Shown: positions 1-5,136, counted from the first letter of the stretch. The stretch is 5,234 bases of DNA from Candidatus Aenigmatarchaeota archaeon (GCA_030672315.1 DAOVGQ010000004.1:1-5234); one strand, 5' to 3'. Notes: a model not told the origin generated them from the letters alone. Translations and numbers: made by a program.

Positions 1-1
1 T

Positions 2-91
2 TCGAGGGGGGAATTAGAAAAGGCAGGGGCTGATTTTGTATTGGATAATTTGAAGAGTGCTCAGAAGTTGTTAGAACTGGTTCTTAATTAG
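2..91 (+). CDS. HAD-superfamily hydrolase, C-terminal end (partial)
   Basis: Only the last 29 codons are in the window, in the frame starting at base 2 and ending on TAG at 89-91. The peptide contains GADFVLDNLKSAQKLLE. This resembles the C-terminus of class IA HAD phosphatases (phosphoglycolate phosphatase-like), where a Gly-Ala-Asp turn and a hydrophobic strand (xVIDSL-like) precede a last leucine-rich helix. The catalytic DxD motif and cap domain lie outside the window, so the substrate cannot be named. Codons are AT-rich (TTG, TTA, GAA, AAT), closer to proS than to the ribosomal genes. The gene converges on proS, and its TAG overlaps the TAA of the proS remnant on the other strand. Family assignment rests on a short tail and is moderate. 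Confidence 0.6.
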   Translation, partial: SRGELEKAGADFVLDNLKSAQKLLELVLN

Positions 92-147
92 TACTGCCTG
101 CCGATGTAGACCACGTGCCTTGCTGGCCTTCCGCAGACCATGCAATC
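88..147 (-). pseudogene. Remnant of a second prolyl-tRNA synthetase C-terminus
   Basis: Read on the minus strand from 147, this segment encodes DCMVCGRPARHVVYIGRQY followed by TAA at 90-88. It parallels the last residues of the intact proS next to it, NCVHCGKKAKEIVYFAKAY. C-x2-C-G, the Ala, V-Y and the final Tyr are identical, and several positions are conservative (K/R three times, N/D, I/V). Those features form the second half of the zinc-binding C-terminal domain of archaeal-type ProRS. The segment starts in another frame, inside the proS TGA (148-146), so the two are not one reading frame. It is about 60% GC against 44% for the matching 19 codons of proS, and all three Arg codons are AGG, as in the ribosomal genes. 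Nothing suggests it is translated; it looks like the 3' tip of a displaced gene. A chance match is unlikely because spacing and stop position also agree. Confidence 0.75.
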
Positions 148-1615
148 AATACGCTTTTGCAAAGTAGACAATCTCTTTGGCCTTTTTGCCGCAGTGCACA
201 CAGTTACCCTTTATATCTTCCTTTTCAAATGGAATGAAGCGTATGGTAGCGGTGGTTTTTTCCTTTATTTTCTCTTCGCAATCTGATTCCCCGCACCAGT
301 TCGCCTTTATCATTTTTTTATCAGCAAGGAGTTTCTTGAATTCACTAAAATCCTCTGCAAATTTTATATTGTTCTCTAAAAACGCCTTAGCTTTTTTGTA
401 TAGATTATTTTGGATGTTTTCAAGTGTTTTTTCCACAATATCCTTCAGATTCCTTATCTTTACATGTTTCCTCTCTTTGGTGTCCCTTCTTATCAGGACT
501 ACTTGTTTCTTTTTTATGTCTTTTGGGCCAATCTCTATCCTAAGGGGAACACCCTTCATCTCCCATTCGTTGAACTTCCAACCAGCGGAATAATCTTCTC
601 TGTCATCAATTTCAATCCTGAATTTGTCAAGTATCTTCTTTATTGTTTTACACTCCTTCATTACCTCCTTCTTGTTTTTCTCGAAAATAATCGGAATTAT
701 AACAGCTTGTATAGGAGCTACTCTTGGGGGTAGGATAAGTCCTTTATCGTCACCATGTATCATTACAACCCCTCCAATAAGTCTGGTGGATATTCCCCAT
801 GAGGTCTGCCAAGCGTATTTTTCAGTTTCATCACTGTCTCTAAACTTTATCCCGAAAGCGATAGCAAAGTTCTGACCTAAGTTATGCGATGTTCCCATCT
901 GAAGAGCTCTTCCATCTGGCATAAGGGATTCGAGTGTTGTTGTGTATAATGCACCTGCAAATTTTTCGTTCTCTGTTTTCATTCCCACAAGAACTGGAAT
1001 TGCAAGCAAATCCTCCATCACGCCCTTATAATAATCGAGTATTAGCATCACTTCCTTTGAAGCCTCCTCCTTACTTTCATGAACAGTGTGTCCCTCTTGC
1101 CATAAAAATTCTCTGGTTCTTAAAAACAGCTTTGTTGCCTTGGTCTCCCATCTAACGATGTTACACCATTGGTTATAAAGGAGCGGCAAGTCCCTCCATG
1201 ACCTTATCCACTTGGCGTATGAATAGTATATTATGGTCTCGGAGGTTGGCCTTAGGGCATATCTTTCTGTCTTGCCTTTCTCGTCCTCCTCTTCTTTATC
1301 TATATAGGCAACCTCGGGTTGAAAGCCAGAGAAATGTTCAGCCTCCTTTTTTAAGAACCTGTCAGGTATAAATAATGGGAAATACATATTCTTGTGTCCG
1401 GATTTCTTTATCAGGGAGTCAAAGTATTCCTTGATTCTTTCCCAAATCTCGTAGCCATACGGCCTTATTATCATGCAGCCTGCTATGGGAGCGTAGTCAG
1501 CCATCCCTGATTTGAGAACGACCTGGCTGTACCATTCAGGGAGATTGGATTTTGGGACAGTAATCCCGACTGTGTCCTCAGATTCGTTTTTTCTTTCCTT
1601 TTTCTTTTTGGCCAT
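146..1615 (-). CDS. proS: Prolyl-tRNA synthetase, archaeal/eukaryotic type
   Basis: This cytoplasmic class II synthetase charges tRNA-Pro with proline using ATP. From the ATG at 1615 it has 489 residues, a normal length for the type. Motif 1 lies around IRPYGYEIW (residues 50-58). The RPTSET proline/ATP-site motif is at 122-127. Motif 2 is at about 157-180, with TREFLWQEGHTVHE. Motif 3 is at about 274-297 (STRLIGGVVMIHGDDKG, then LPP). The anticodon-binding domain starts near APIQAVIIPI (300). A C-terminal zinc domain has cysteines at 441, 446, 472 and 475, and the chain ends in a Tyr, as usual. The bacterial editing insertion between motifs 2 and 3 is absent. A GTG at 1624 would add three residues, but the GTGA at 1624-1621 sits 5 nt before the ATG like a ribosome site, so the ATG is preferred. 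The gene is AT-richer than the genes from bud32 onward and uses AGA and AGG about equally, whereas the ribosomal genes use almost only AGG. With the remnant downstream, this suggests replacement by transfer. Confidence 0.97.
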   Translation of the reverse strand: MAKKKKERKNESEDTVGITVPKSNLPEWYSQVVLKSGMADYAPIAGCMIIRPYGYEIWERIKEYFDSLIKKSGHKNMYFPLFIPDRFLKKEAEHFSGFQPEVAYIDKEEEDEKGKTERYALRPTSETIIYYSYAKWIRSWRDLPLLYNQWCNIVRWETKATKLFLRTREFLWQEGHTVHESKEEASKEVMLILDYYKGVMEDLLAIPVLVGMKTENEKFAGALYTTTLESLMPDGRALQMGTSHNLGQNFAIAFGIKFRDSDETEKYAWQTSWGISTRLIGGVVMIHGDDKGLILPPRVAPIQAVIIPIIFEKNKKEVMKECKTIKKILDKFRIEIDDREDYSAGWKFNEWEMKGVPLRIEIGPKDIKKKQVVLIRRDTKERKHVKIRNLKDIVEKTLENIQNNLYKKAKAFLENNIKFAEDFSEFKKLLADKKMIKANWCGESDCEEKIKEKTTATIRFIPFEKEDIKGNCVHCGKKAKEIVYFAKAY

Positions 1616-1620
1616 ACACT

Positions 1621-1624
1621 TCAC
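1621..1624 (-). promoter_or_regulatory. Shine-Dalgarno site of proS
   Basis: Minus-strand GTGA is followed by 5 nt and then the ATG at 1615-1613. GTGA is part of the archaeal GGTGAT Shine-Dalgarno core complementary to the 16S rRNA 3' end. The same GTGA-N5-ATG geometry precedes uS5 and fits uL30, which favours this start over the upstream GTG codon that is itself part of the site. Confidence 0.5.
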
Positions 1625-1649
1625 GATTATATCAAATTTGCCGGAGCGG

Positions 1650-1660
1650 TTTTAAATATA
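1650..1660. promoter_or_regulatory. Shared TATA box between proS and bud32
   Basis: The plus strand reads TTTTAAATATA in the 65-nt gap between the two divergent start codons. Its centre is about 26 nt before the bud32 ATG, the usual archaeal TATA-to-transcript distance, so the bud32 transcript would start at or next to its ATG. The TTTAAA core is palindromic. On the minus strand the same box reads TATATTTAAAA and would place a proS start near 1630, about 15 nt before its ATG with the GTGA site in between. It is the only convincing AT box in the gap, so one box may serve both directions; TFB-site preference cannot be judged by eye. Confidence 0.65.
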
Positions 1661-1680
1661 CTTCACACCAATCCTTCTCC

Positions 1681-2328
1681 ATGAAAATCATAGCCAGGGG
1701 GGCGGAGGCCGTGCTTATGAAGACCAAGAGGCAGGGAGAGACCGTCCTTGTCAAGGACAGAATTAAGAAGGGCTACAGGGTTCCAGAGCTTGATGAGAGG
1801 ATTAGGGGCCAGAGGACCAGGACCGAGGAGCGGCTCCTAGGCCGCGCCAGGAGGGCCGGTGTGCATGCCCCGCGGGTCTGGGACCCTCTGGGGCCCAGGG
1901 AGGCCTCAGGCTACGAAATTGTGATGGAGTTTGTTGAGGGCCCCACTGTAAAAGAGAACCTGAACAGCCTCCCCAGAAAGGACAGGTTGGTGGTTTACAG
2001 GGAGATAGGCAGGGCTGCCGCGAACCTGCACAGCTCAGGGATAATGCACGGGGACCTGACCACATCAAACATAATTCTTAAGGAGGGAATGCCCGAGGAA
2101 CTGTTCGTGATTGACTTCGGGCTTGCAAAGACAAGCCAGAGGATCGAGGACCAGGCCGTGGATTTGTTCCTGCTCTATGAGGCACTCAAGGCCGCACACT
2201 TCAGGTTCCTGGATGAGGCCTGGAAAATGATTATAAAGGCTTATAAACATAATTATACAATTGCTGGTAAGGTCCTGGAACGCCTCGGGAAAATCGAGAG
2301 GCGCAGAAGGTACCGGGGCGAAGGCTGA
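1681..2328 (+). CDS. bud32: KEOPS complex kinase/ATPase Bud32 (PRPK family)
   Basis: Bud32 is the small atypical kinase of the KEOPS/EKC complex. It works with Kae1 to add threonylcarbamoyl to adenosine 37 of ANN-decoding tRNAs (t6A). The 215 residues show the minimal fold. A short glycine-type loop GAEA is at 7-10, the ATP lysine at 25 (VLVKDR), and the family segment KKGYRVPELDERIRGQRTRTE at about 29-49 with an alpha-C Glu at 49 or 50. The catalytic loop HGDLTTSN is at 123-130 with D125, and IDFGLA is at 144-149 with metal-binding D145. The tail IERRRRYRG is the basic C-terminus typical of Bud32, thought to contact tRNA. Some archaea fuse Bud32 to Kae1; here it is free-standing and Kae1 is not in the window. 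No ribosome site precedes the ATG and the TATA box lies about 26 nt upstream, so translation is probably leaderless. Codon use is GC-rich with AGG arginines, unlike proS. Confidence 0.95.
   Translation: MKIIARGAEAVLMKTKRQGETVLVKDRIKKGYRVPELDERIRGQRTRTEERLLGRARRAGVHAPRVWDPLGPREASGYEIVMEFVEGPTVKENLNSLPRKDRLVVYREIGRAAANLHSSGIMHGDLTTSNIILKEGMPEELFVIDFGLAKTSQRIEDQAVDLFLLYEALKAAHFRFLDEAWKMIIKAYKHNYTIAGKVLERLGKIERRRRYRGEG
2231..2247 (+). promoter_or_regulatory. Two phased TATA-like boxes inside bud32, possible uS5 promoter
   Basis: Inside the 3' part of bud32 the heptamer TTATAAA occurs twice, at 2231-2237 and 2241-2247, exactly 10 bp apart, followed by AATTATAC at 2251-2258. This AT-rich patch stands out in a GC-rich gene. 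Either box could start a transcript near 2260-2272, giving uS5 a leader of about 190-200 nt that includes the three hairpins. The bases also encode ordinary protein (KMIIKAYKHNYTI), so it may be coincidence. Confidence 0.3.
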
Positions 2329-2340
2329 TTAGGATTAAAT

Positions 2341-2450
2341 GCCGTCATTGATAGGTTTCCACAAGACGGCTTCGTAACCAATTGCAAGGCGAAGAAGTAC
2401 ATGCCGGCACAATACCCCCTTCGGGGACAGGCAGGGCACAAGAGTGCCGG
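2341..2450 (+). promoter_or_regulatory. Candidate structured 5' leader of uS5: three inverted repeats in a row
   Basis: The gap between bud32 and uS5 is almost entirely made of three pairings. Hairpin 1 is GCCGTC (2341-2346) with GACGGC (2365-2370), extended inside by TTG/CAA and GG/CC. Hairpin 2 is CTTCG (2370-2374) with CGAAG (2390-2394) and inner CC/GG. Hairpin 3 is CCGGCAC (2404-2410) with GTGCCGG (2444-2450), enclosing a small hairpin with a C(UUCG)G tetraloop at about 2417-2426. The last arm ends two bases before the uS5 GGTGA site, so folding could affect ribosome access. A weak TATA-like ATTAAAT is at 2334-2340. No tRNA, known riboswitch or terminator T-run is recognised. It could be an autoregulatory leader, an unnamed small RNA or chance pairing; covariation would be needed to tell. 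Confidence 0.4.
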
Positions 2451-2452
2451 AT

Positions 2453-2457
2453 GGTGA
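2453..2457 (+). promoter_or_regulatory. Shine-Dalgarno site deciding the uS5 start
   Basis: GGTGA is followed by 5 nt and ATG at 2463. It is the archaeal Shine-Dalgarno core. An in-frame ATG at 2451 overlaps the site and has none of its own, so the ATG at 2463 is the likely start. A TTG at 2382 is also in frame but lies inside the candidate leader hairpins. Confidence 0.7.
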
Positions 2458-2462
2458 ATGAT

Positions 2463-3281
2463 ATGGCTGAGAAAAAAGAAACCGAGAAGGTAGAGAAGGA
2501 GGATGTGGTAGCAAAACCTATAGAGCAGAAGATTGAGATGCCGGATAGGAAAGAGCCTGCTAAGGAAGCAGAACTAGATGTTGTTGAGGAAAAAGGTAAG
2601 GAAGATGTTATAGAGAAGGAGAAGCCCAAGGAGGCAGCAGCCGAGTGGATTCCAAAGACCCAGCTTGGCCAGAGGGTTCTCAAGGGGGAGTTCAAGACCA
2701 TAGAGGATGTTCTCAGGACAGGTCAGCTCATCCTGGAGCCGGAAATCGTTGATTATCTTGTTCCTGACCTAAAGAACGAGGTCATATATATCGGAGGCTC
2801 TCCTGGAAAGGGCGGCGGGATAAGGAGAACAGCCACCAAGAGGACTGTGAGGATGCACAAGTCAGGAAGGAGGTTCAAGCTGAGCTCTGTCATAGTTGCG
2901 GGAGACGAGAATGGTGTGGTAGGAATAGGCAAGGCCTCCTCAAGGGAGCACAAGACAGCCATAGAGAAGGCCCTGGAGCAGGCCAAACTCAATGTAATAA
3001 GGGTCAAGAAGGGGTGCGGCTCCTGGGAGTGCGGCTGCGGCGAAGAGCATTCCATACCGTTCAAGACCCAGGCATCGTGCGGCTCGGTAAAGGTAACACT
3101 CAGTCCCGCGCCCAAGGGTGTGGGTATAGTGGCCAGCGACCCTGTCAAGAAAGCCCTGAAGCTGGCAGGTGTGAAAGATATCTGGGTCAAGACATCAGGC
3201 AACACGCATGCAAGGGCAAACCTCATCTATGCTGTTTTTCAGGCGCTGAAGAACCTCAACAGGACAAAGGGTGAATTGTGA
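2463..3281 (+). CDS. rps5: 30S ribosomal protein uS5, archaeal, with charged N-terminal extension
   Basis: uS5 belongs to the small subunit near the mRNA entry path and contributes to decoding fidelity. The 272-residue product has three parts. Residues 1-60 are a Lys/Glu-rich, probably disordered extension. Residues 61-110 contain the archaeal entry segment EWIPKTQLGQ and LEPEIVDYLVPDL. From about 129 comes the double-stranded-RNA-binding-like S5 domain (SGRRFKLSSVIVAGDENGVVGIGKA). The archaeal signature CGSWECGCGEEHSIPF is at 185-200, and the C-terminal domain with LSPAPKGVGIVA and GNTHARANL follows. A glycine-rich stretch GGSPGKGGG (111-119) and basic RRTATKRTVR sit where typical archaeal homologues, as I recall them, go directly into the SGRR strand. 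That makes the protein longer than the usual roughly 210-240 residues. It heads a cluster with uL30 and uL15, but bud32 rather than L18 precedes it. Confidence 0.97.
   Translation: MAEKKETEKVEKEDVVAKPIEQKIEMPDRKEPAKEAELDVVEEKGKEDVIEKEKPKEAAAEWIPKTQLGQRVLKGEFKTIEDVLRTGQLILEPEIVDYLVPDLKNEVIYIGGSPGKGGGIRRTATKRTVRMHKSGRRFKLSSVIVAGDENGVVGIGKASSREHKTAIEKALEQAKLNVIRVKKGCGSWECGCGEEHSIPFKTQASCGSVKVTLSPAPKGVGIVASDPVKKALKLAGVKDIWVKTSGNTHARANLIYAVFQALKNLNRTKGEL
3278..3281 (+). promoter_or_regulatory. Shine-Dalgarno site of uL30 overlapping the uS5 stop
   Basis: GTGA lies 5 nt before the ATG at 3287 and contains the uS5 TGA (3279-3281), so uS5 termination brings ribosomes onto the uL30 start. The same four bases could instead be a GTG start overlapping the stop, with GGTGA at 3270-3274 as its site. 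The family N-terminus (MYAV...) and the GTGA-N5-ATG spacing shared with uS5 and proS favour the ATG. Confidence 0.5.
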
Positions 3282-3286
3282 TTCTT

Positions 3287-3712
3287 ATGTACGCAGTGAT
3301 AAGGGTTAGGGGCTCTGTTAATGTTTCCAGGGAGGTTAAGGACACCTTAAAGATGCTCAGGCTCACCAGGGTGAGCCACTGTGTTGTGATACCCAAGAAG
3401 CCTGACTATGATGGCATGCTCCAGAAGGCCAGGTCCTACATAACCTGGGGCGAGGTCAGTCAGGACACACTGGAGAAGCTGGTGGTCAAGAGGGGCAGGC
3501 TGCCCGGTGACAGGAGGGTTCCTGAGAAGGAGGGCAAGGAGATGGCCAGGAAGATTCTCAAGGATGGCTCTGTCAAGGATACAGGGCTCAAGCCTGTTTT
3601 CAGGCTTTCCCCACCCTCCAAGGGCTACAGGTCCGTGAGGCTGGGCTTTCCCAGGGGGGACCTGGGTAACAGGGGGGAGAAGATAAACGAGCTGCTGAAA
3701 AGGATGATTTAA
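3287..3712 (+). CDS. rpl30: 50S ribosomal protein uL30, archaeal long form
   Basis: uL30 is a large-subunit protein. Archaeal forms are about 150 residues, much longer than the roughly 60-residue bacterial L30; this one has 141. The N-terminal ferredoxin-like part common to all L30 proteins is at 1-60 (MYAVIRVRGSVNVSREVKD, then DTLKMLRLTRVSHCVVIP). The archaeal/eukaryotic extension follows, ending in the conserved FRLSPPSKGY (105-114) and the glycine/basic segment FPRGDLGNRGEKINELL (121-137). The start is taken at ATG 3287; GTG at 3278 would add three residues. The uL30 TAA (3710-3712) shares its last A with the uL15 ATG, so the two genes are translationally coupled. Order uS5-uL30-uL15 is the archaeal norm. 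Confidence 0.96.
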   Translation: MYAVIRVRGSVNVSREVKDTLKMLRLTRVSHCVVIPKKPDYDGMLQKARSYITWGEVSQDTLEKLVVKRGRLPGDRRVPEKEGKEMARKILKDGSVKDTGLKPVFRLSPPSKGYRSVRLGFPRGDLGNRGEKINELLKRMI

Positions 3713-4110
3713 TGGTCAAAAAGGTTGTGAAGCAGAGGGGAAGCAAGACCCATGGATGGGGCTCCAAGAAGAAGCACCGCGGGGCCGGCTCCAGGGGAGG
3801 CCGGGGCAGGGCAGGAATAACCAAGCACAAGAAGCTCTATTTTAAGAAGAGGGGCATCCAGGTCGGAAAGACAGGTCACAAGAGCATGAGGCAGAGGGGG
3901 CTCAGGCCCAGGGTGAAGTCCATAAACCTCAGGGATTTAGAGAAGCTGGCCGCGGGTAGGAAGGAAATCATACTCAGGGAGTTCGGTTATGATAAGGTGA
4001 TTGGGGCAGGAGAGATAAGGTCTCCGCTCAAGGTCATAGCCCGGGCCTTCTCGGCCAGGGCAGCTGAGAAGATAGAGACTGCCAAGGGCAAGGCCGTCAA
4101 AGAGGAATAG
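3712..4110 (+). CDS. rpl15: 50S ribosomal protein uL15, archaeal form
   Basis: uL15 is a large-subunit assembly protein whose N-terminal tail threads into rRNA. The 132-residue product begins with a very basic Gly/Arg/Lys tail carrying the signature RGSKTHGWGSKKKHRGAGSR (residues 9-28) and GGRGRAG. A globular part follows, with INLRDLEKL (71-79) and the strand-turn IGAGEIRSPLKVIARAFSARAAEKI (97-121), where uL15 proteins have the conserved GxG and the alanine-rich last helix. It ends in a short charged tail. The ATG overlaps the uL30 stop by one base; AGGATGAT just upstream is at best a weak ribosome site, so coupled translation is likely. Nine bases separate its TAG from the HD gene. Confidence 0.96.
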   Translation: MVKKVVKQRGSKTHGWGSKKKHRGAGSRGGRGRAGITKHKKLYFKKRGIQVGKTGHKSMRQRGLRPRVKSINLRDLEKLAAGRKEIILREFGYDKVIGAGEIRSPLKVIARAFSARAAEKIETAKGKAVKEE

Positions 4111-4119
4111 CAGGGTTTG

Positions 4120-5097
4120 ATGATAGTGGATGACATTGCCTACGGCAGGATAGAGATAAAAAACAGGTTGATTCTTGACTTGATAAACTCAAAGGTTGTC
4201 CAGAGGCTCAGGGGCATCCACCAGCACGGAAGCTGGAAATACATATTTCCCCATGACCATGCAAACAGGCTTGACCACTCCATAGGGGTCTTTCACCTCC
4301 TCAGGCATTTCGGGGCAGGCCTGGAGGAGCAGGCCGCAGGCATCATCCATGATGTGCCCCATACAGCCTTCTCGCATGTAATTGATTATGTCTATGACCA
4401 GAGAGAGACCATGGAGTATCATGAGGGCCTCCATGAAAGGGTCATAATGAATTCTGATATAGCAGGCATACTGAAATCATACGGCATGGATGCCAAGAGG
4501 ATGATAGAGCACAAAAACTTTCCCCTACTGGAGAGACCCATACCCGACCTCTGCTGCGACAGGCTTGACTACTTCTTCAGGGATGCCGTGCAGCTCAGAG
4601 TATGCAAGAGGGGGGATATAGAGTTATTCATAAAGCAGCTTGTTGTGAGGGACAATGAAATAGTTTGCAGCGACCCTGCTGTTGCAAAGAGCATGTCCCT
4701 TGCCTATCTGGAATGTTCTGAAAGATGGTGGGCCAGTCCCCTGCAGGCGGCATCTTTCGAGCTTATGGCCAGGGCAGTAAAGGCAGGTTTAAAGAAGAGA
4801 GTGATAAGCGAGGATGACCTCATGCTAACGGATGACGAGGTCTACGGAAAGCTAAAGCAGTCTGGGGATAGAGAGATAACGACAAACCTTGGCCTTGTCA
4901 GGCCCGGCCTGAGGGTGGAGGACAACCCTAGGGACTTCGACTTCTTTACCAGGACCAAGGCCAGGTTTATAGACCCCAAGGTATTGGCCGGCAGGGTCAG
5001 GAGGGTCTCGGAGATGTATCCCGATTTCAGGGAAAGTATAAAAAGGTTCAGGGAAAGGATAGCCAGGGGTTACCACATAAAAATCCTGGCCATATGA
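4120..5097 (+). CDS. HD-domain metal-dependent phosphohydrolase (SAMHD1/COG1078-like)
   Basis: HD-domain enzymes of this group hydrolyse phosphate esters of nucleotides; SAMHD1 and its bacterial relatives cleave dNTPs to nucleosides and triphosphate. The 325-residue product shows the set in order. QRLRGIHQHG is at 28-37. The first metal His is H53 in NRLDHSIGVFHLLRHFG. The HD pair is H77-D78 in AAGIIHDVPHTAFSHVIDYV, with H81 and H86 as likely active-site histidines, and H101/H105 follow. The distal acidic ligand lies in CDRLDYFFRDA (146-156, D147). The C-terminal half (160-325) is helical with no family I recognise beyond homologues of this group. All expected metal ligands are present, so it should be active; the substrate is unknown. 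ATG 4120 has CAGGG at 4111-4115 upstream; TTG 4117 is an alternative. It lies 9 nt after uL15 and before secY, an unusual place. It is probably co-transcribed with the ribosomal genes and shares their codon use, so it is not an obvious recent arrival. Confidence 0.9.
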   Translation: MIVDDIAYGRIEIKNRLILDLINSKVVQRLRGIHQHGSWKYIFPHDHANRLDHSIGVFHLLRHFGAGLEEQAAGIIHDVPHTAFSHVIDYVYDQRETMEYHEGLHERVIMNSDIAGILKSYGMDAKRMIEHKNFPLLERPIPDLCCDRLDYFFRDAVQLRVCKRGDIELFIKQLVVRDNEIVCSDPAVAKSMSLAYLECSERWWASPLQAASFELMARAVKAGLKKRVISEDDLMLTDDEVYGKLKQSGDREITTNLGLVRPGLRVEDNPRDFDFFTRTKARFIDPKVLAGRVRRVSEMYPDFRESIKRFRERIARGYHIKILAI

Positions 5098-5103
5098 AAA
5101 CAA

Positions 5104-5111
5104 TTTTAATA
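5104..5111 (+). promoter_or_regulatory. Possible secY promoter (TATA box)
   Basis: TTTTAATA in the 46-nt gap after the HD stop is preceded by the purine/A-rich GAAAACAA, as a TFB recognition element would be. About 25 nt downstream a transcript would start near 5132, giving a leader of about 12 nt containing the AGGTG ribosome site. The gap is AT-rich against its GC-rich surroundings. secY may still also be read from upstream. Confidence 0.45.
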
Positions 5112-5131
5112 GCCAATCATAATATTCAGAA

Positions 5132-5136
5132 AGGTG
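5132..5136 (+). promoter_or_regulatory. Shine-Dalgarno site of secY
   Basis: AGGTG lies 7 nt before the ATG at 5144 and matches the archaeal Shine-Dalgarno core, supporting that start. Confidence 0.6.

Noticed and set aside
92..145. Transcription terminator between the convergent HAD and proS genes
   Set aside because: No T-run on either strand and no stable hairpin; the bases are explained by the proS remnant.
88..148. Programmed frameshift or stop read-through joining proS to the extra C-terminal tail
   Set aside because: proS already ends in a complete zinc motif and final Tyr, there is no slippery sequence at the TGA, and the tail would only duplicate the same motif.
177..875. Plus-strand open frames opposite proS
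   Set aside because: They are antisense to a complete, well-conserved synthetase and encode Phe/Ser-rich non-family sequence.
1802..2068. Long minus-strand open frames opposite bud32 and the uS5 gene (also 2753-3226)
   Set aside because: Antisense shadows of GC-rich genes with clear families; no start signals and compositionally odd proteins.
2253..2441. Minus-strand reading frame of 62 codons with a Cys-rich start (CPACPRRGYCAG), spanning the end of bud32 and the leader
   Set aside because: No ribosome site or promoter, it overlaps bud32 and the hairpin arms, and it resembles no family I know; the cysteines come from GC-rich hairpin arms.
2341..2450. tRNA or other known RNA gene in the gap before uS5
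   Set aside because: No T-arm consensus, no cloverleaf spacing with a 7-bp acceptor, and no CCA end; only separate hairpins.
2451..2490. Box C/D-like signals (AATGATA with CTGA) near the uS5 start
   Set aside because: The C box is poor, the spacing is too short for a guide RNA, and the bases are the ribosome site and first codons of uS5.
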